From: a virus
IMG/VR virus record: IMGVR_UViG_3300044970_000028
Span: 1 to 20,878 of that record
Direction: 5' to 3' (one strand)
Length of the DNA: 20,878 bases
Below are positions 1 to 5,816 of this stretch, in pieces (position 1 is the stretch's first letter; every line of letters begins with the position of its first letter). Under the pieces are notes generated by a model that was not told the origin of the DNA, ran no database searches, and was given only the letters and a program-made list of their open reading frames with translations. The position numbers and the translations under genes are program-made.

Positions 1-1
1 T

Positions 2-295
2 ATGCTTAAGAACGCAGGAGCTTATGCTAAGGCAAAGGCTGAGGTAACGTATCTTGAGGAGTTTCGTAAGAGCAAGAAGGCAATATTATTTGCTAGGGCT
101 ACAGGCAATACGATAGCGGATAGGGAGAATTATGCTTATGCTCATCCAGAATATCGTGAGGTACTTAAAGGGCTTCAGGAGGCTGTAGAAAGGGCTGAGG
201 CGTTGAAATGGGAGTTGGTAGCAGCACAGGCTAGGATAGATGTTTGGAGGTCACAGGAAGCCTCTAATCGAGCAATAGACCGTAATACTAACTAG
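2..295 (+). CDS. Charged helical phage protein, possibly 5'-truncated
   Basis: The reading frame is open from the first bases of the window. The ATG at 2 has no visible ribosome binding site, so the true start may lie upstream. The 97 visible residues are mostly charged helix, rich in Ala, Glu, Lys and Arg. They contain a segment around YLEEFRKSKKA (residues 18-28) and a C-terminal segment around RIDVWRSQEASNRAID. This pattern resembles small uncharacterised proteins found near recombination and replication genes in many phages, with no assigned activity. It is followed 10 bases later by the next gene, with an AGGAG-like site between them, so both are probably co-transcribed. Family resemblance is from memory; function is unknown. 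Confidence 0.7.
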   Translation: MLKNAGAYAKAKAEVTYLEEFRKSKKAILFARATGNTIADRENYAYAHPEYREVLKGLQEAVERAEALKWELVAAQARIDVWRSQEASNRAIDRNTN

Positions 296-305
296 GAGAA
301 TAACA

Positions 306-674
306 ATGGCTAAGTTGCCGTACACAATTACTATTTGCCCTGATGAGCCGAATCCAAAGCAGTTTACGGCTATGACTCCGCAGTTAATTAACGCTATGCG
401 GTTTGGGTACGATATGACTATTAATCAAAATCAATATATATGGCCTGCTGGCAGTAAAGGTGCGACACAAATAAATACCCATAAAGAAAAGGAGATGGAA
501 ATAGACGACTCAAATCTGGCTGAATGCGAATATTGCGGCTATGTTGAAGATTGGAACGAAATCCCTACGGCTAATGATCCGTGGTGTTCTGACGGTACGG
601 TAACGGTATGTCCTAAATGCAATGAGGGCGAGTCATTCCGTGATTATCAACCGGAGAAAAAGAATGAGTCTTGA
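306..674 (+). CDS. Hypothetical protein with C-terminal zinc-ribbon-like cysteines
   Basis: This is a 122-residue protein with an ATG preceded by AGGAG about 7 bases upstream. The N-terminal half shows no recognisable motif. The C-terminal part has two Cys-x2-Cys pairs, CEYC near residues 74-77 and CPKC near residues 99-102, with another Cys between them. This is the spacing expected of a treble-clef or zinc-ribbon fold that binds one zinc ion. Such small zinc proteins are common in phage early regions and often act through DNA, RNA or host-protein contacts, but no specific role can be assigned. Its end overlaps the start of the next gene by 11 bases, which suggests translational coupling. 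Confidence 0.7.
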   Translation: MAKLPYTITICPDEPNPKQFTAMTPQLINAMRFGYDMTINQNQYIWPAGSKGATQINTHKEKEMEIDDSNLAECEYCGYVEDWNEIPTANDPWCSDGTVTVCPKCNEGESFRDYQPEKKNES

Positions 675-939
675 GCGAGTTATTGCGGAACAACAAGCCA
701 CTATTGATCGTATGGAAGCCACGATTCAGAGTCAGACTAAAAGTTTAGATACGGTATGGAATCAGCATAACGAGCTATTTGAGTGTATTGCTAGGTTTCT
801 GGATACTGACTTACCTGATAGCAATGATTTAGAGGCTTGTAAGAAATTCGGTAAGGCTAGATGGGATGTAAGGATGAAGCTGGCTGAAACTGGATATTGT
901 CCTGATTGCTATAGTTTCTTATGCGAGTGCCATGACTGA
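664..939 (+). CDS. Small coiled-coil protein with C-terminal Cys cluster
   Basis: I choose the ATG at 664, which gives 91 residues, over an upstream in-frame codon at 622. The ATG at 664 has GGAG about 8 bases upstream and overlaps the preceding stop by the short distance seen elsewhere in this region. The first 35 residues (ERVIAEQQATIDRMEATIQ) have heptad spacing of hydrophobic residues typical of a short coiled coil. The last 14 residues contain CPDC and CEC, a probable zinc-binding cluster at the extreme C-terminus. The protein may form a small oligomer. I recognise no family, and no function is proposed. Confidence 0.65.
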   Translation: MSLERVIAEQQATIDRMEATIQSQTKSLDTVWNQHNELFECIARFLDTDLPDSNDLEACKKFGKARWDVRMKLAETGYCPDCYSFLCECHD

Positions 940-1165
940 AGATAAAAAGAGAGAAGCCGCGGCATATTTGGGCGAAAACGTATTGTGGCTTATTGAGCAG
1001 ATATTAATAAAACACAATATTGCGATTATTGAGGCATCTAAGGAAGCTATTGATGCTGCGGTAAAGAAAGAAAGAGAAGAATGCGCTAAGTTATGTGAGG
1101 CTTGTGACGATGATGAATTTTATTTTGGTAGAAATTATGCTGAGGCTATACGAGCTAGAGGATAA
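932..1165 (+). CDS. Small acidic/helical phage protein with KEREECAKLCE motif
   Basis: This 77-residue protein starts at an ATG that overlaps the preceding gene by 8 bases. The segment KKEREECAKLCEA (about residues 46-58) is a very common signature in small phage proteins of unknown function. In these an amphipathic helix ends in a Cys-x3-Cys pair, followed by an acidic stretch and a short helix ending in Arg. The motif recurs in otherwise unrelated phage ORFs, so it marks a gene type rather than an activity. The gene ends one base before the next ATG, consistent with one polycistronic message. Confidence 0.65.
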   Translation: MTEDKKREAAAYLGENVLWLIEQILIKHNIAIIEASKEAIDAAVKKEREECAKLCEACDDDEFYFGRNYAEAIRARG

Positions 1166-1477
1166 ATGAGAAAAAGAGAGAAAGAATACCTATCCAAAAT
1201 AGCTGATATTGGCTGTATATTGTGCTATAAACTTGGTAATGCTGGCACTCCTGCTGAGATTCATCATATCAGGGGAATGGGGCTAGGAATGGGGGTTAGG
1301 AACTCTCACGATAACGTGATTCCACTGTGTCCTGAGCATCATCGAGGTAGTTCTGGTTATCACGGTATGGGTCGTAAAGCCTTTGAAAAACGGTATGAAG
1401 TTACGGAATTGGAACTTCAACAGCAATTAGAGGAGTTGCTAAATGAAAATGACGAAAGCACAGAAGAAGGTGGGTAA
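1166..1477 (+). CDS. Ref-like RecA-dependent HNH nuclease
   Basis: This 103-residue protein has the layout of the Ref family (RecA-dependent nuclease, named for phage P1 Ref). Visible elements in order are a Cys-x2-Cys pair at residues 17-20, a HisHis pair at 33-34, Cys-x2-HisHis at 55-59 within IPLCPEHHRG, and a Gly-rich HGMGRKAFE block at 66-74. These are the expected zinc ligands and catalytic histidines of an HNH-type fold. Members of the family nick DNA displaced by RecA filaments and can stimulate recombination. Here it probably serves phage recombination or the processing of replication intermediates. Its 3' end overlaps the next gene by 35 bases. Family assignment is from motif recognition; RecA dependence is inferred. 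Confidence 0.82.
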   Translation: MRKREKEYLSKIADIGCILCYKLGNAGTPAEIHHIRGMGLGMGVRNSHDNVIPLCPEHHRGSSGYHGMGRKAFEKRYEVTELELQQQLEELLNENDESTEEGG

Positions 1478-1634
1478 GGTAATGGGCGAGTTCAAGGAAG
1501 GCACTCTCCACAGCGGTAAAGGCGGCAAAGTAGTTACGAATCCTAAACAGGCTATTGCTATTGCACTTTCTGAGGCTGGTAAGTCATTGCCTAAGCGTGG
1601 TCAGCGTACAGCTAAGAACAAGGCAAAGAAATGA
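1443..1634 (+). CDS. Small basic protein, DUF6496-like
   Basis: This 63-residue, lysine-rich protein begins inside the end of the nuclease gene, at an ATG 8 bases after AGGAG. It contains KVGKVMGEFKEG (about residues 9-20), LHSGKGGKVV and KQAIAIALSEAGK, the recognisable core of a small family I know as DUF6496. That family is widespread in phages and some bacteria and has no known activity. The basic tail (KRGQRTAKNKAKK) suggests contact with nucleic acid or an acidic surface. It is the first of four consecutive short basic proteins whose stop and start codons overlap, so they are almost certainly translated together. Confidence 0.75.
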   Translation: MKMTKAQKKVGKVMGEFKEGTLHSGKGGKVVTNPKQAIAIALSEAGKSLPKRGQRTAKNKAKK

Positions 1635-1780
1635 AAGGCGTACCGCATTATTTACCTGATGGAAAACTTTACACTGGTGCAACTCATAAGGTTGGCAAAA
1701 CTCTAATGACAGGTGCAAAGCATACCAAGAATAGCAAAGTCTTAACTCACACTAAACCTAAAGAGAAGGTGAAAAAATGA
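1631..1780 (+). CDS. 49-residue basic protein in a coupled small-gene chain
   Basis: This ORF starts at the ATG overlapping the preceding TGA (ATGA) and encodes 49 residues, beginning MKGVPHYLPDGKLYTG. It contains two short related segments (YTGATHKVGK and MTGAKHTKNSK) and ends in a Lys-rich tail. The Thr-Gly-Ala-x-His motif appears twice, roughly 12 residues apart, which suggests a duplicated hairpin. I recall similar small proteins next to DUF6496-type genes in aquatic phage genomes, but know of no function. The conserved ATGA junctions at both ends are good evidence that it is real despite its length. Confidence 0.65.
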   Translation: MKGVPHYLPDGKLYTGATHKVGKTLMTGAKHTKNSKVLTHTKPKEKVKK

Positions 1781-1929
1781 AAGCTGGACTTTATGCCAAT
1801 ATTCACAAAAAGCGTCAGCGTATAGCCGAGGGATCAGGCGAGAAGATGCGTAAGCCGGGAACTAAGGGCGCTCCTACTGCGAAGGCATTTAAAGAGGCGG
1901 CTAAGACTGCGAAGCCGATGAAAAAATGA
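1777..1929 (+). CDS. 50-residue basic protein in a coupled small-gene chain
   Basis: This ORF begins at an ATG overlapping the preceding stop and encodes 50 residues. The sequence starts MKAGLYANIHKKRQRIAEGS and continues through GEKMRKPGTKGAPTAKAFKEAAK to a Lys-rich end. It carries 13 lysines and only three acidic residues, so it is strongly basic. The LYANIHxKRxRIxxGSGEKMRKPG pattern is one I associate with small phage proteins of unknown role. The next gene starts at an ATG overlapping its stop. Synteny and overlapping junctions support translation. A nucleic-acid-binding or virion-associated role is speculation. Confidence 0.65.
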   Translation: MKAGLYANIHKKRQRIAEGSGEKMRKPGTKGAPTAKAFKEAAKTAKPMKK

Positions 1930-2198
1930 TTAAGCGCGGCAAAGAGGAGTTTTCTGGCTACAACAAGCCAAAGAAAACACCTAGTCATCCTACCAAAAGC
2001 CATGCTGTTCTAGCCAAAGAAGGCGATCAGGTAAAGCTCATCAGATTCGGTCAGCAAGGCGTTTCTGGCTCTCCTGCTAGAGAAGGTGAGTCTGCGGCTG
2101 ATAAAGCCCGTAGAGCCTCGTTTAAAGCCCGCCATGCGTCAAATATCGCTAAGGGAAAGATGTCTGCTGCTTGGTGGGCAAATAAAATAAAGTGGTAG
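1926..2198 (+). CDS. Conserved small basic phage protein
   Basis: This 90-residue protein is the last member of the coupled basic-gene chain; its ATG overlaps the previous stop. Residues about 35-50 read VKLIRFGQQGVSGS. The C-terminal third (SFKARHASNIAKGKMSAAWW) ends in a Trp-rich, basic tail. This C-terminal block is highly recognisable and recurs in many phage genomes without an assigned function. The alternation of FKARH and AKGKMSAAWWANK resembles a short helix-turn element with aromatic anchors. A possible role in DNA packaging or compaction would fit the charge but has no direct support here. A 43-base spacer with an AGGAGG site follows. Confidence 0.7.
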   Translation: MIKRGKEEFSGYNKPKKTPSHPTKSHAVLAKEGDQVKLIRFGQQGVSGSPAREGESAADKARRASFKARHASNIAKGKMSAAWWANKIKW

Positions 2199-2241
2199 AC
2201 AAAGTTAAATGGCAGTAGAATAAAGTCTCACAGGAGGCTTT

Positions 2242-2736
2242 ATGGAAGTTACAAAAGGTTCGGATGGCAGATATTACAAGCCATGTTCATCTTGTGGTGA
2301 GCTTCAAAGTTATTTAAGAAAGAATTATGCTATTGAGTCTTTGCGACTCAAAAAAATGTGCAAAAAATGCTCAAACCGAAAAACAGACAATTGTCATAGG
2401 GGTTGGCATAGAGGGGTTAGAGTTTCTTGGTTCAATAAATTTAAAGTTGGAGCCGAGACTCGTGGAATAAGTTGGGAACTATCAATAGACGATGTTGCAG
2501 ACGTTTTTGATGAGCAAGATCGTCGTTGTGCTCTTACTGGTTGGTTATTAGTTTTTCCGTCAATTGGTCATCCACAAAATACTGATGCAAGTATAGATAG
2601 AATTGATAGTCAAATTGGGTATAAAAAAGACAATATTCAGATAGTAAGCAAAAAGGTAAACATGATGAAACAACATTACAGCATGGAGGATTTTGTTTTC
2701 GTCTGTAAAGCTGTTGCGGACAGGGTGAAGTGGTGA
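2242..2736 (+). CDS. Free-standing HNH-type endonuclease
   Basis: This 164-residue protein has a strong AGGAGG site upstream. The N-terminus has two Cys-x2-Cys pairs (residues 15-18 and 40-43), likely a zinc finger. The C-terminal half carries CALTG (96-100), SIDRIDS (117-123), GYKKDNIQ (126-133) and a later Asn at 140 in KKVNMMK. This is the order seen in a family of phage HNH endonucleases in which the Asp-Arg-Ile-Asp block and the Asn contribute to the metal site. Codons are richer in AAA, TTT and CAA than in neighbours, which suggests recent acquisition. It is probably a homing endonuclease between two host-related modules. Target and activity are unproven. Confidence 0.75.
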   Translation: MEVTKGSDGRYYKPCSSCGELQSYLRKNYAIESLRLKKMCKKCSNRKTDNCHRGWHRGVRVSWFNKFKVGAETRGISWELSIDDVADVFDEQDRRCALTGWLLVFPSIGHPQNTDASIDRIDSQIGYKKDNIQIVSKKVNMMKQHYSMEDFVFVCKAVADRVKW

Positions 2737-3299
2737 GTCACCAGAGCCAGTTAAATTTCGTTAGCAGTCTGAAATCACAGTTTCCTATATTTTTTGCAGG
2801 TCAGAAAGTATTGGAAGTAGGAAGTTTGGATATTAATGGCTCGATAAGACAATTCTTTGTAGGCTGTGACTATACTGGTGTTGACTTGGGAGAAGGCAAA
2901 GGCGTTGATCTGGTGGCTAAGGGAGAGGAATTAGACTTTCCTGATGGTTACTTTAAGGTTGTGGCTAGTTGTGAGTGCTTTGAGCATAATCCTGAATGGG
3001 AAGCTACTTTCAGGAATATGATTAGGATGAGTAGTGGGCTAGTGTTTTTCTCTTGTGCAACTACTGGTAGACCTGAGCATGGAACTAAACGGACTAGTCC
3101 TGATGATGCTCCTTTTTGTGGTGATTATTACCGCAACTTAACGGAGGAGGATTTTAGGGAGAAGTTTACGTTTGAGGAGTTTGAGAGTTACGGATTCTTA
3201 ACGAATAGCAACCCTGCTGATTTGTATTTCTGGGGTATCAAGACGCATGAGCATTTGCTGGAGATGGTAGAACGCACCACTACCGGAGAAATACGGTGA
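2730..3299 (+). CDS. SAM-dependent class I methyltransferase
   Basis: The frame opens with two GTG codons at 2730 and 2733; the second forms a GTGA overlap with the upstream stop. The protein of about 189 residues has class I methyltransferase features. These are VLEVGSLDINGS (residues 27-38), the motif I loop that binds S-adenosylmethionine; an acidic residue at Asp52 in YTGVDLG; and SCECFEHN (80-87) at the motif IV position. The rest resembles small Methyltransf_11-type enzymes that modify sugars or small molecules rather than DNA, since no NPPY or DPPY motif is seen. It lies next to a glycosyltransferase-like gene, so modification of a glycan is a reasonable inference. The substrate cannot be determined. 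Confidence 0.78.
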   Translation: MVSHQSQLNFVSSLKSQFPIFFAGQKVLEVGSLDINGSIRQFFVGCDYTGVDLGEGKGVDLVAKGEELDFPDGYFKVVASCECFEHNPEWEATFRNMIRMSSGLVFFSCATTGRPEHGTKRTSPDDAPFCGDYYRNLTEEDFREKFTFEEFESYGFLTNSNPADLYFWGIKTHEHLLEMVERTTTGEIR

Positions 3300-3559
3300 A
3301 TGCTCAGTCGTGTTGGTATTAGTGAACAGTCGGCAGTGGCATAGTGCACACGGACAATGGGGAATAGCTGATACCAACAGCTAACACGCATGAGGATTGA
3401 TTAACCTGTTTAAGCGGTCGCAGGGGCATCGAAAGGTGCGTATAGCCGCATTAGTCCTCAGTCGTGTTGGCGGCATAGGTGCACCTATGTAATTGCTGGA
3501 GATGGGATTAACTTAGTGAGGCTCTATTCAGACACTGCCAACAACTAACAGGAGGTTAC
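3300..3559 (+). ncRNA. Candidate structured RNA with two related stem-loops flanking a GAAA hairpin
   Basis: This is the only long non-coding stretch in the window. The 14-mer CTCAGTCGTGTTGG occurs at 3303-3316 and 3457-3470. Copy 1 pairs TGTTGGTAT (3311-3319) with ATACCAACA (3371-3379). Copy 2 pairs TGTTGGCGG (3465-3473) with CTGCCAACA (3535-3543). Both are 9-pair stems, and three inner pairs differ between copies while still pairing. Each copy is followed by a conserved CTAACA. Between them, TGAGGATTGAT (3391-3401) pairs with ATTAGTCCTCA (3450-3460) and encloses GCATC-GAAA-GGTGC (3426-3439). The palindrome CATAGGTGCACCTATG lies at 3474-3489. The structure is seen directly; its being an RNA and its function are inferred. 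It could be a trans-acting RNA or a cis-regulator of the next gene. Confidence 0.5.
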
Positions 3560-4270
3560 TTGCAAGCAATCGTAATATGCACTGTAAACAGTCCGAGCAT
3601 CCATGTATTAATGGAGTCAATAAATCAGTATGCACCAGATGATATACCGATATACCTTAGCGGTAATAACTTGGAACTCTGGGCAAGAGTCAGAGACACG
3701 GGAAATGTCATCTTCAGACCCAATACTGCTACCAATTTCGGAGATGCATATAATTCAGCGATTGATTACACATTCCTACATGGGCATTACGATTCATTAA
3801 TAGTATGTAACGATGATGTGGTATTTACTCCTACGACTTACGAACTGTTAAAGAAAGACTATGACTTTCTTACAGGCGATAGAGAATTCAAGGTAGGTTG
3901 GTTAGGATGTAGGTCGGATTATGTATTGCATGACCAGAATATTAGATTCCCGATAGAGGGTGATAGTGTTACAGCGTTGAAATACAGTAGTGAAGAAAAA
4001 ATAAAAGAGGCAAAAGTAATAGCTCCTATTTGCGCTGCTGTAACTAAAGATGCATGGGATACGGCTAAATTTCCCTCTATAAATTGGTTTTCAGATAATA
4101 TAATCTGTATGGACATGAGTAAGGCGGGGTATAAGCATTTCGTGAGCAGGGCGTATGTTCATCATGCTGGATCACAAACGGTAGGAATGGACTACGAGAA
4201 GTGCTTAGAGGAGCCTAAAGCGTGGTTAAAGGCTAACAGGCCAGATATGTATGAATTGTTCTACGCATGA
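3560..4270 (+). CDS. GT-A-fold glycosyltransferase-like protein
   Basis: The best start is TTG at 3560, after AGGAGG at 3550-3555 with a short 4-base spacer; no ATG lies near the start of the conserved fold. The 236-residue protein begins with a beta strand (QAIVICTVNSPSI) as expected for a GT-A Rossmann-like domain. It has NATNFGDAYNSAID-like spacing near residues 56-69 and the acidic motif CNDDVVF (83-89), which would bind metal and nucleotide sugar. A late AYVHHAGSQT segment matches the C-terminal His region of family 2-like enzymes. It probably transfers a sugar to a phage or host glycan. The TTG start and the structured leader upstream suggest translational control. Donor and acceptor are unknown. 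Confidence 0.72.
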   Translation: MQAIVICTVNSPSIHVLMESINQYAPDDIPIYLSGNNLELWARVRDTGNVIFRPNTATNFGDAYNSAIDYTFLHGHYDSLIVCNDDVVFTPTTYELLKKDYDFLTGDREFKVGWLGCRSDYVLHDQNIRFPIEGDSVTALKYSSEEKIKEAKVIAPICAAVTKDAWDTAKFPSINWFSDNIICMDMSKAGYKHFVSRAYVHHAGSQTVGMDYEKCLEEPKAWLKANRPDMYELFYA

Positions 4271-4290
4271 CACCTAAGAGGTAATGCACA

Positions 4291-5478
4291 GTGCAGATAA
4301 AAACAGTTGCGGTAGATAAACTAATCCCTTATGTCAGAAACAGCAGGACTCATTCTGACGCACAGATAGCCCAGATCGCGGCAAGTATTAAGGAGTTTGG
4401 ATGGACTAATCCTATATTGGTGGATGCCGAGAATGGGATTATTGCAGGTCATGGGCGGCTAATGGCTGCAAGGAAGCTAGGTTACAAGGAAGTCCCGGTA
4501 ATCGAGCTAAAGGACATGACCGAGACCCAAAAACGGGCTTATGTTATTGCGGATAATCAACTAGCGTTAAATGCAGGGTGGGACTTTAGCCTATTATCGT
4601 TGGAACTAGCCGACCTAAAGGAACAAGGGTTCGAGATGGACGTACTCGGATTCGACCCTAAAGAGCTAGATAAGCTGCTGGAGCCTGAGCAGGTAGATGG
4701 ATTAACGGACGAGGATGCCGTACCTGAAGCCCCGGTAGAGCCTAAGACGAAGCTAGGGGATATTTATCAACTTGGCAATCATCGGTTAATGTGTGGGGAT
4801 AGCACGAGCATTGATGCGGTAGAGAAGCTGATGGATGGTCAAAAGGCCGATATGGTGTTTACTGATCCTCCTTATGGTATGTTTCTGGATACTAACTACG
4901 ATTCAATGTTTGCCGCTGATAAATCTCACCGAAAAACTGGAAAACGATTTGACGAGGTAGTGGGGGATCACGAAGATTTTGCGCCTGAGTTAATCAGCAC
5001 GATTTTTGCGGCTTTCCACGACACAGATGAAATTTTTATATGGGGTGCTGACTATTTCAGTGAATTACTTCCAGATCGTAAGAATGGTTCATGGATCGTA
5101 TGGGATAAACGAACAAACGAAAACATGGACAAAGTGTCGGGTAATACCTTTGAACTATGTTGGTCAAAACAAAAACATAAGCGATTGATTGCGCGGATTT
5201 TGTGGTCGGGACATCACGGAATGCAGAGGGATGATACAAAAACAAGGGTTCATCCAACACAAAAGCCAGTCGAATTAGCAAGTTGGTTTTTTGAAAATTG
5301 GGGCAAAAATTGCATAGTTGTAGCCGACTTATTCGGTGGCAGCGGTAGTACGTTAATTGCCTGTGAGAAAACAAATCGCCATGCAATGCTAATGGAACTA
5401 GACCCTAAATACTGTGATGTAATAGTAAAGAGATGGGAAGATTTCACCGGCAAGAAGGCCGTATTGTTGACAGATTAG
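4291..5478 (+). CDS. ParB/Srx domain fused to a DNA methyltransferase
   Basis: The start is GTG at 4291 with AAGAGG about 8 bases upstream; the protein has 395 residues. Residues 1-95 form a ParB/sulfiredoxin-like domain with IIAGHGRLMAARKLG (50-64), followed by a helical linker to about 150. The catalytic part begins with the DIYQLGNHRLMCGD block, then DPPYG (192-196, motif IV), HPTQKP (321-326) and FGGSGST (348-354, motif I for S-adenosylmethionine). Motif IV before motif I marks a beta-class N6-adenine or N4-cytosine methyltransferase. This fusion is common in phages and probably modifies phage DNA against host restriction. The middle segment (about 4900-5330), which should hold the target recognition region, uses more A-rich codons than its flanks. 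Confidence 0.9.
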   Translation: MQIKTVAVDKLIPYVRNSRTHSDAQIAQIAASIKEFGWTNPILVDAENGIIAGHGRLMAARKLGYKEVPVIELKDMTETQKRAYVIADNQLALNAGWDFSLLSLELADLKEQGFEMDVLGFDPKELDKLLEPEQVDGLTDEDAVPEAPVEPKTKLGDIYQLGNHRLMCGDSTSIDAVEKLMDGQKADMVFTDPPYGMFLDTNYDSMFAADKSHRKTGKRFDEVVGDHEDFAPELISTIFAAFHDTDEIFIWGADYFSELLPDRKNGSWIVWDKRTNENMDKVSGNTFELCWSKQKHKRLIARILWSGHHGMQRDDTKTRVHPTQKPVELASWFFENWGKNCIVVADLFGGSGSTLIACEKTNRHAMLMELDPKYCDVIVKRWEDFTGKKAVLLTD

Positions 5479-5498
5479 TAACATTTCCCCTTAAGAAA

Positions 5499-5816
5499 AT
5501 GGTAGAGCATATTCCTAGCGAAGAAAACAAGCGGATAGTCGAGACATCGGCAGGACTAGGCTTGCCCCATGAGCAGATAGGCGCATTGATTGGCATCGAT
5601 GACAAGACGCTGCGGAAACATTATCGGATTGAGCTAAACGTAGGTAAGGCTAAAGCCAGCGCACAAATAGCCAAGACGCTGTTTAGCAAGGCTCAGGGCG
5701 GTGATACGACTGCATTGATCTGGTGGACTAAGGCTCAGATGCGATGGGCTGAGACACAGAAGCAGGAGATTACCGGGGCTGATGGAGCGCCTCTTGTTGT
5801 ATCTTGGAAGAAATGA
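5499..5816 (+). CDS. Terminase small subunit-like HTH protein
   Basis: I place the start at the ATG at 5499, giving 105 residues; a longer frame from 5433 would overlap the methyltransferase gene by 46 bases. The ribosome binding site is weak (TTAAG just upstream). Residues 15-50 (VETSAGLGLPHEQIGALIG followed by DDKTLRKHYR) form a helix-turn-helix of the type found in small terminases. The downstream part resembles the helical oligomerisation segment, with KAKASAQIAKTLFSKA and an IWWTK motif. Its position immediately before the large terminase supports the call. Small terminases recognise the packaging site and stimulate the motor. Similar short HTH proteins exist elsewhere, so context carries much of the evidence. 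Confidence 0.78.
   Translation: MVEHIPSEENKRIVETSAGLGLPHEQIGALIGIDDKTLRKHYRIELNVGKAKASAQIAKTLFSKAQGGDTTALIWWTKAQMRWAETQKQEITGADGAPLVVSWKK

Noticed and set aside
3280-3384. Reading frame that continues past the methyltransferase stop to 3384, suggesting a frameshift extension
   Set aside because: The extension has no conserved motif, no slippery heptamer was seen, and the stretch overlaps the paired stems of copy 1. RNA structure explains the sequence better.
3300-3559. Known ribozyme, tRNA, group I intron or retron RNA
   Set aside because: No hammerhead core, T-loop, intron core or nearby reverse transcriptase was seen, and neither flanking gene appears interrupted.
5057-5386. 109-codon reverse-strand frame inside the methyltransferase
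   Set aside because: It is antiparallel to an intact gene with strong motifs, lacks a plausible ribosome binding site and has no recognisable protein pattern.
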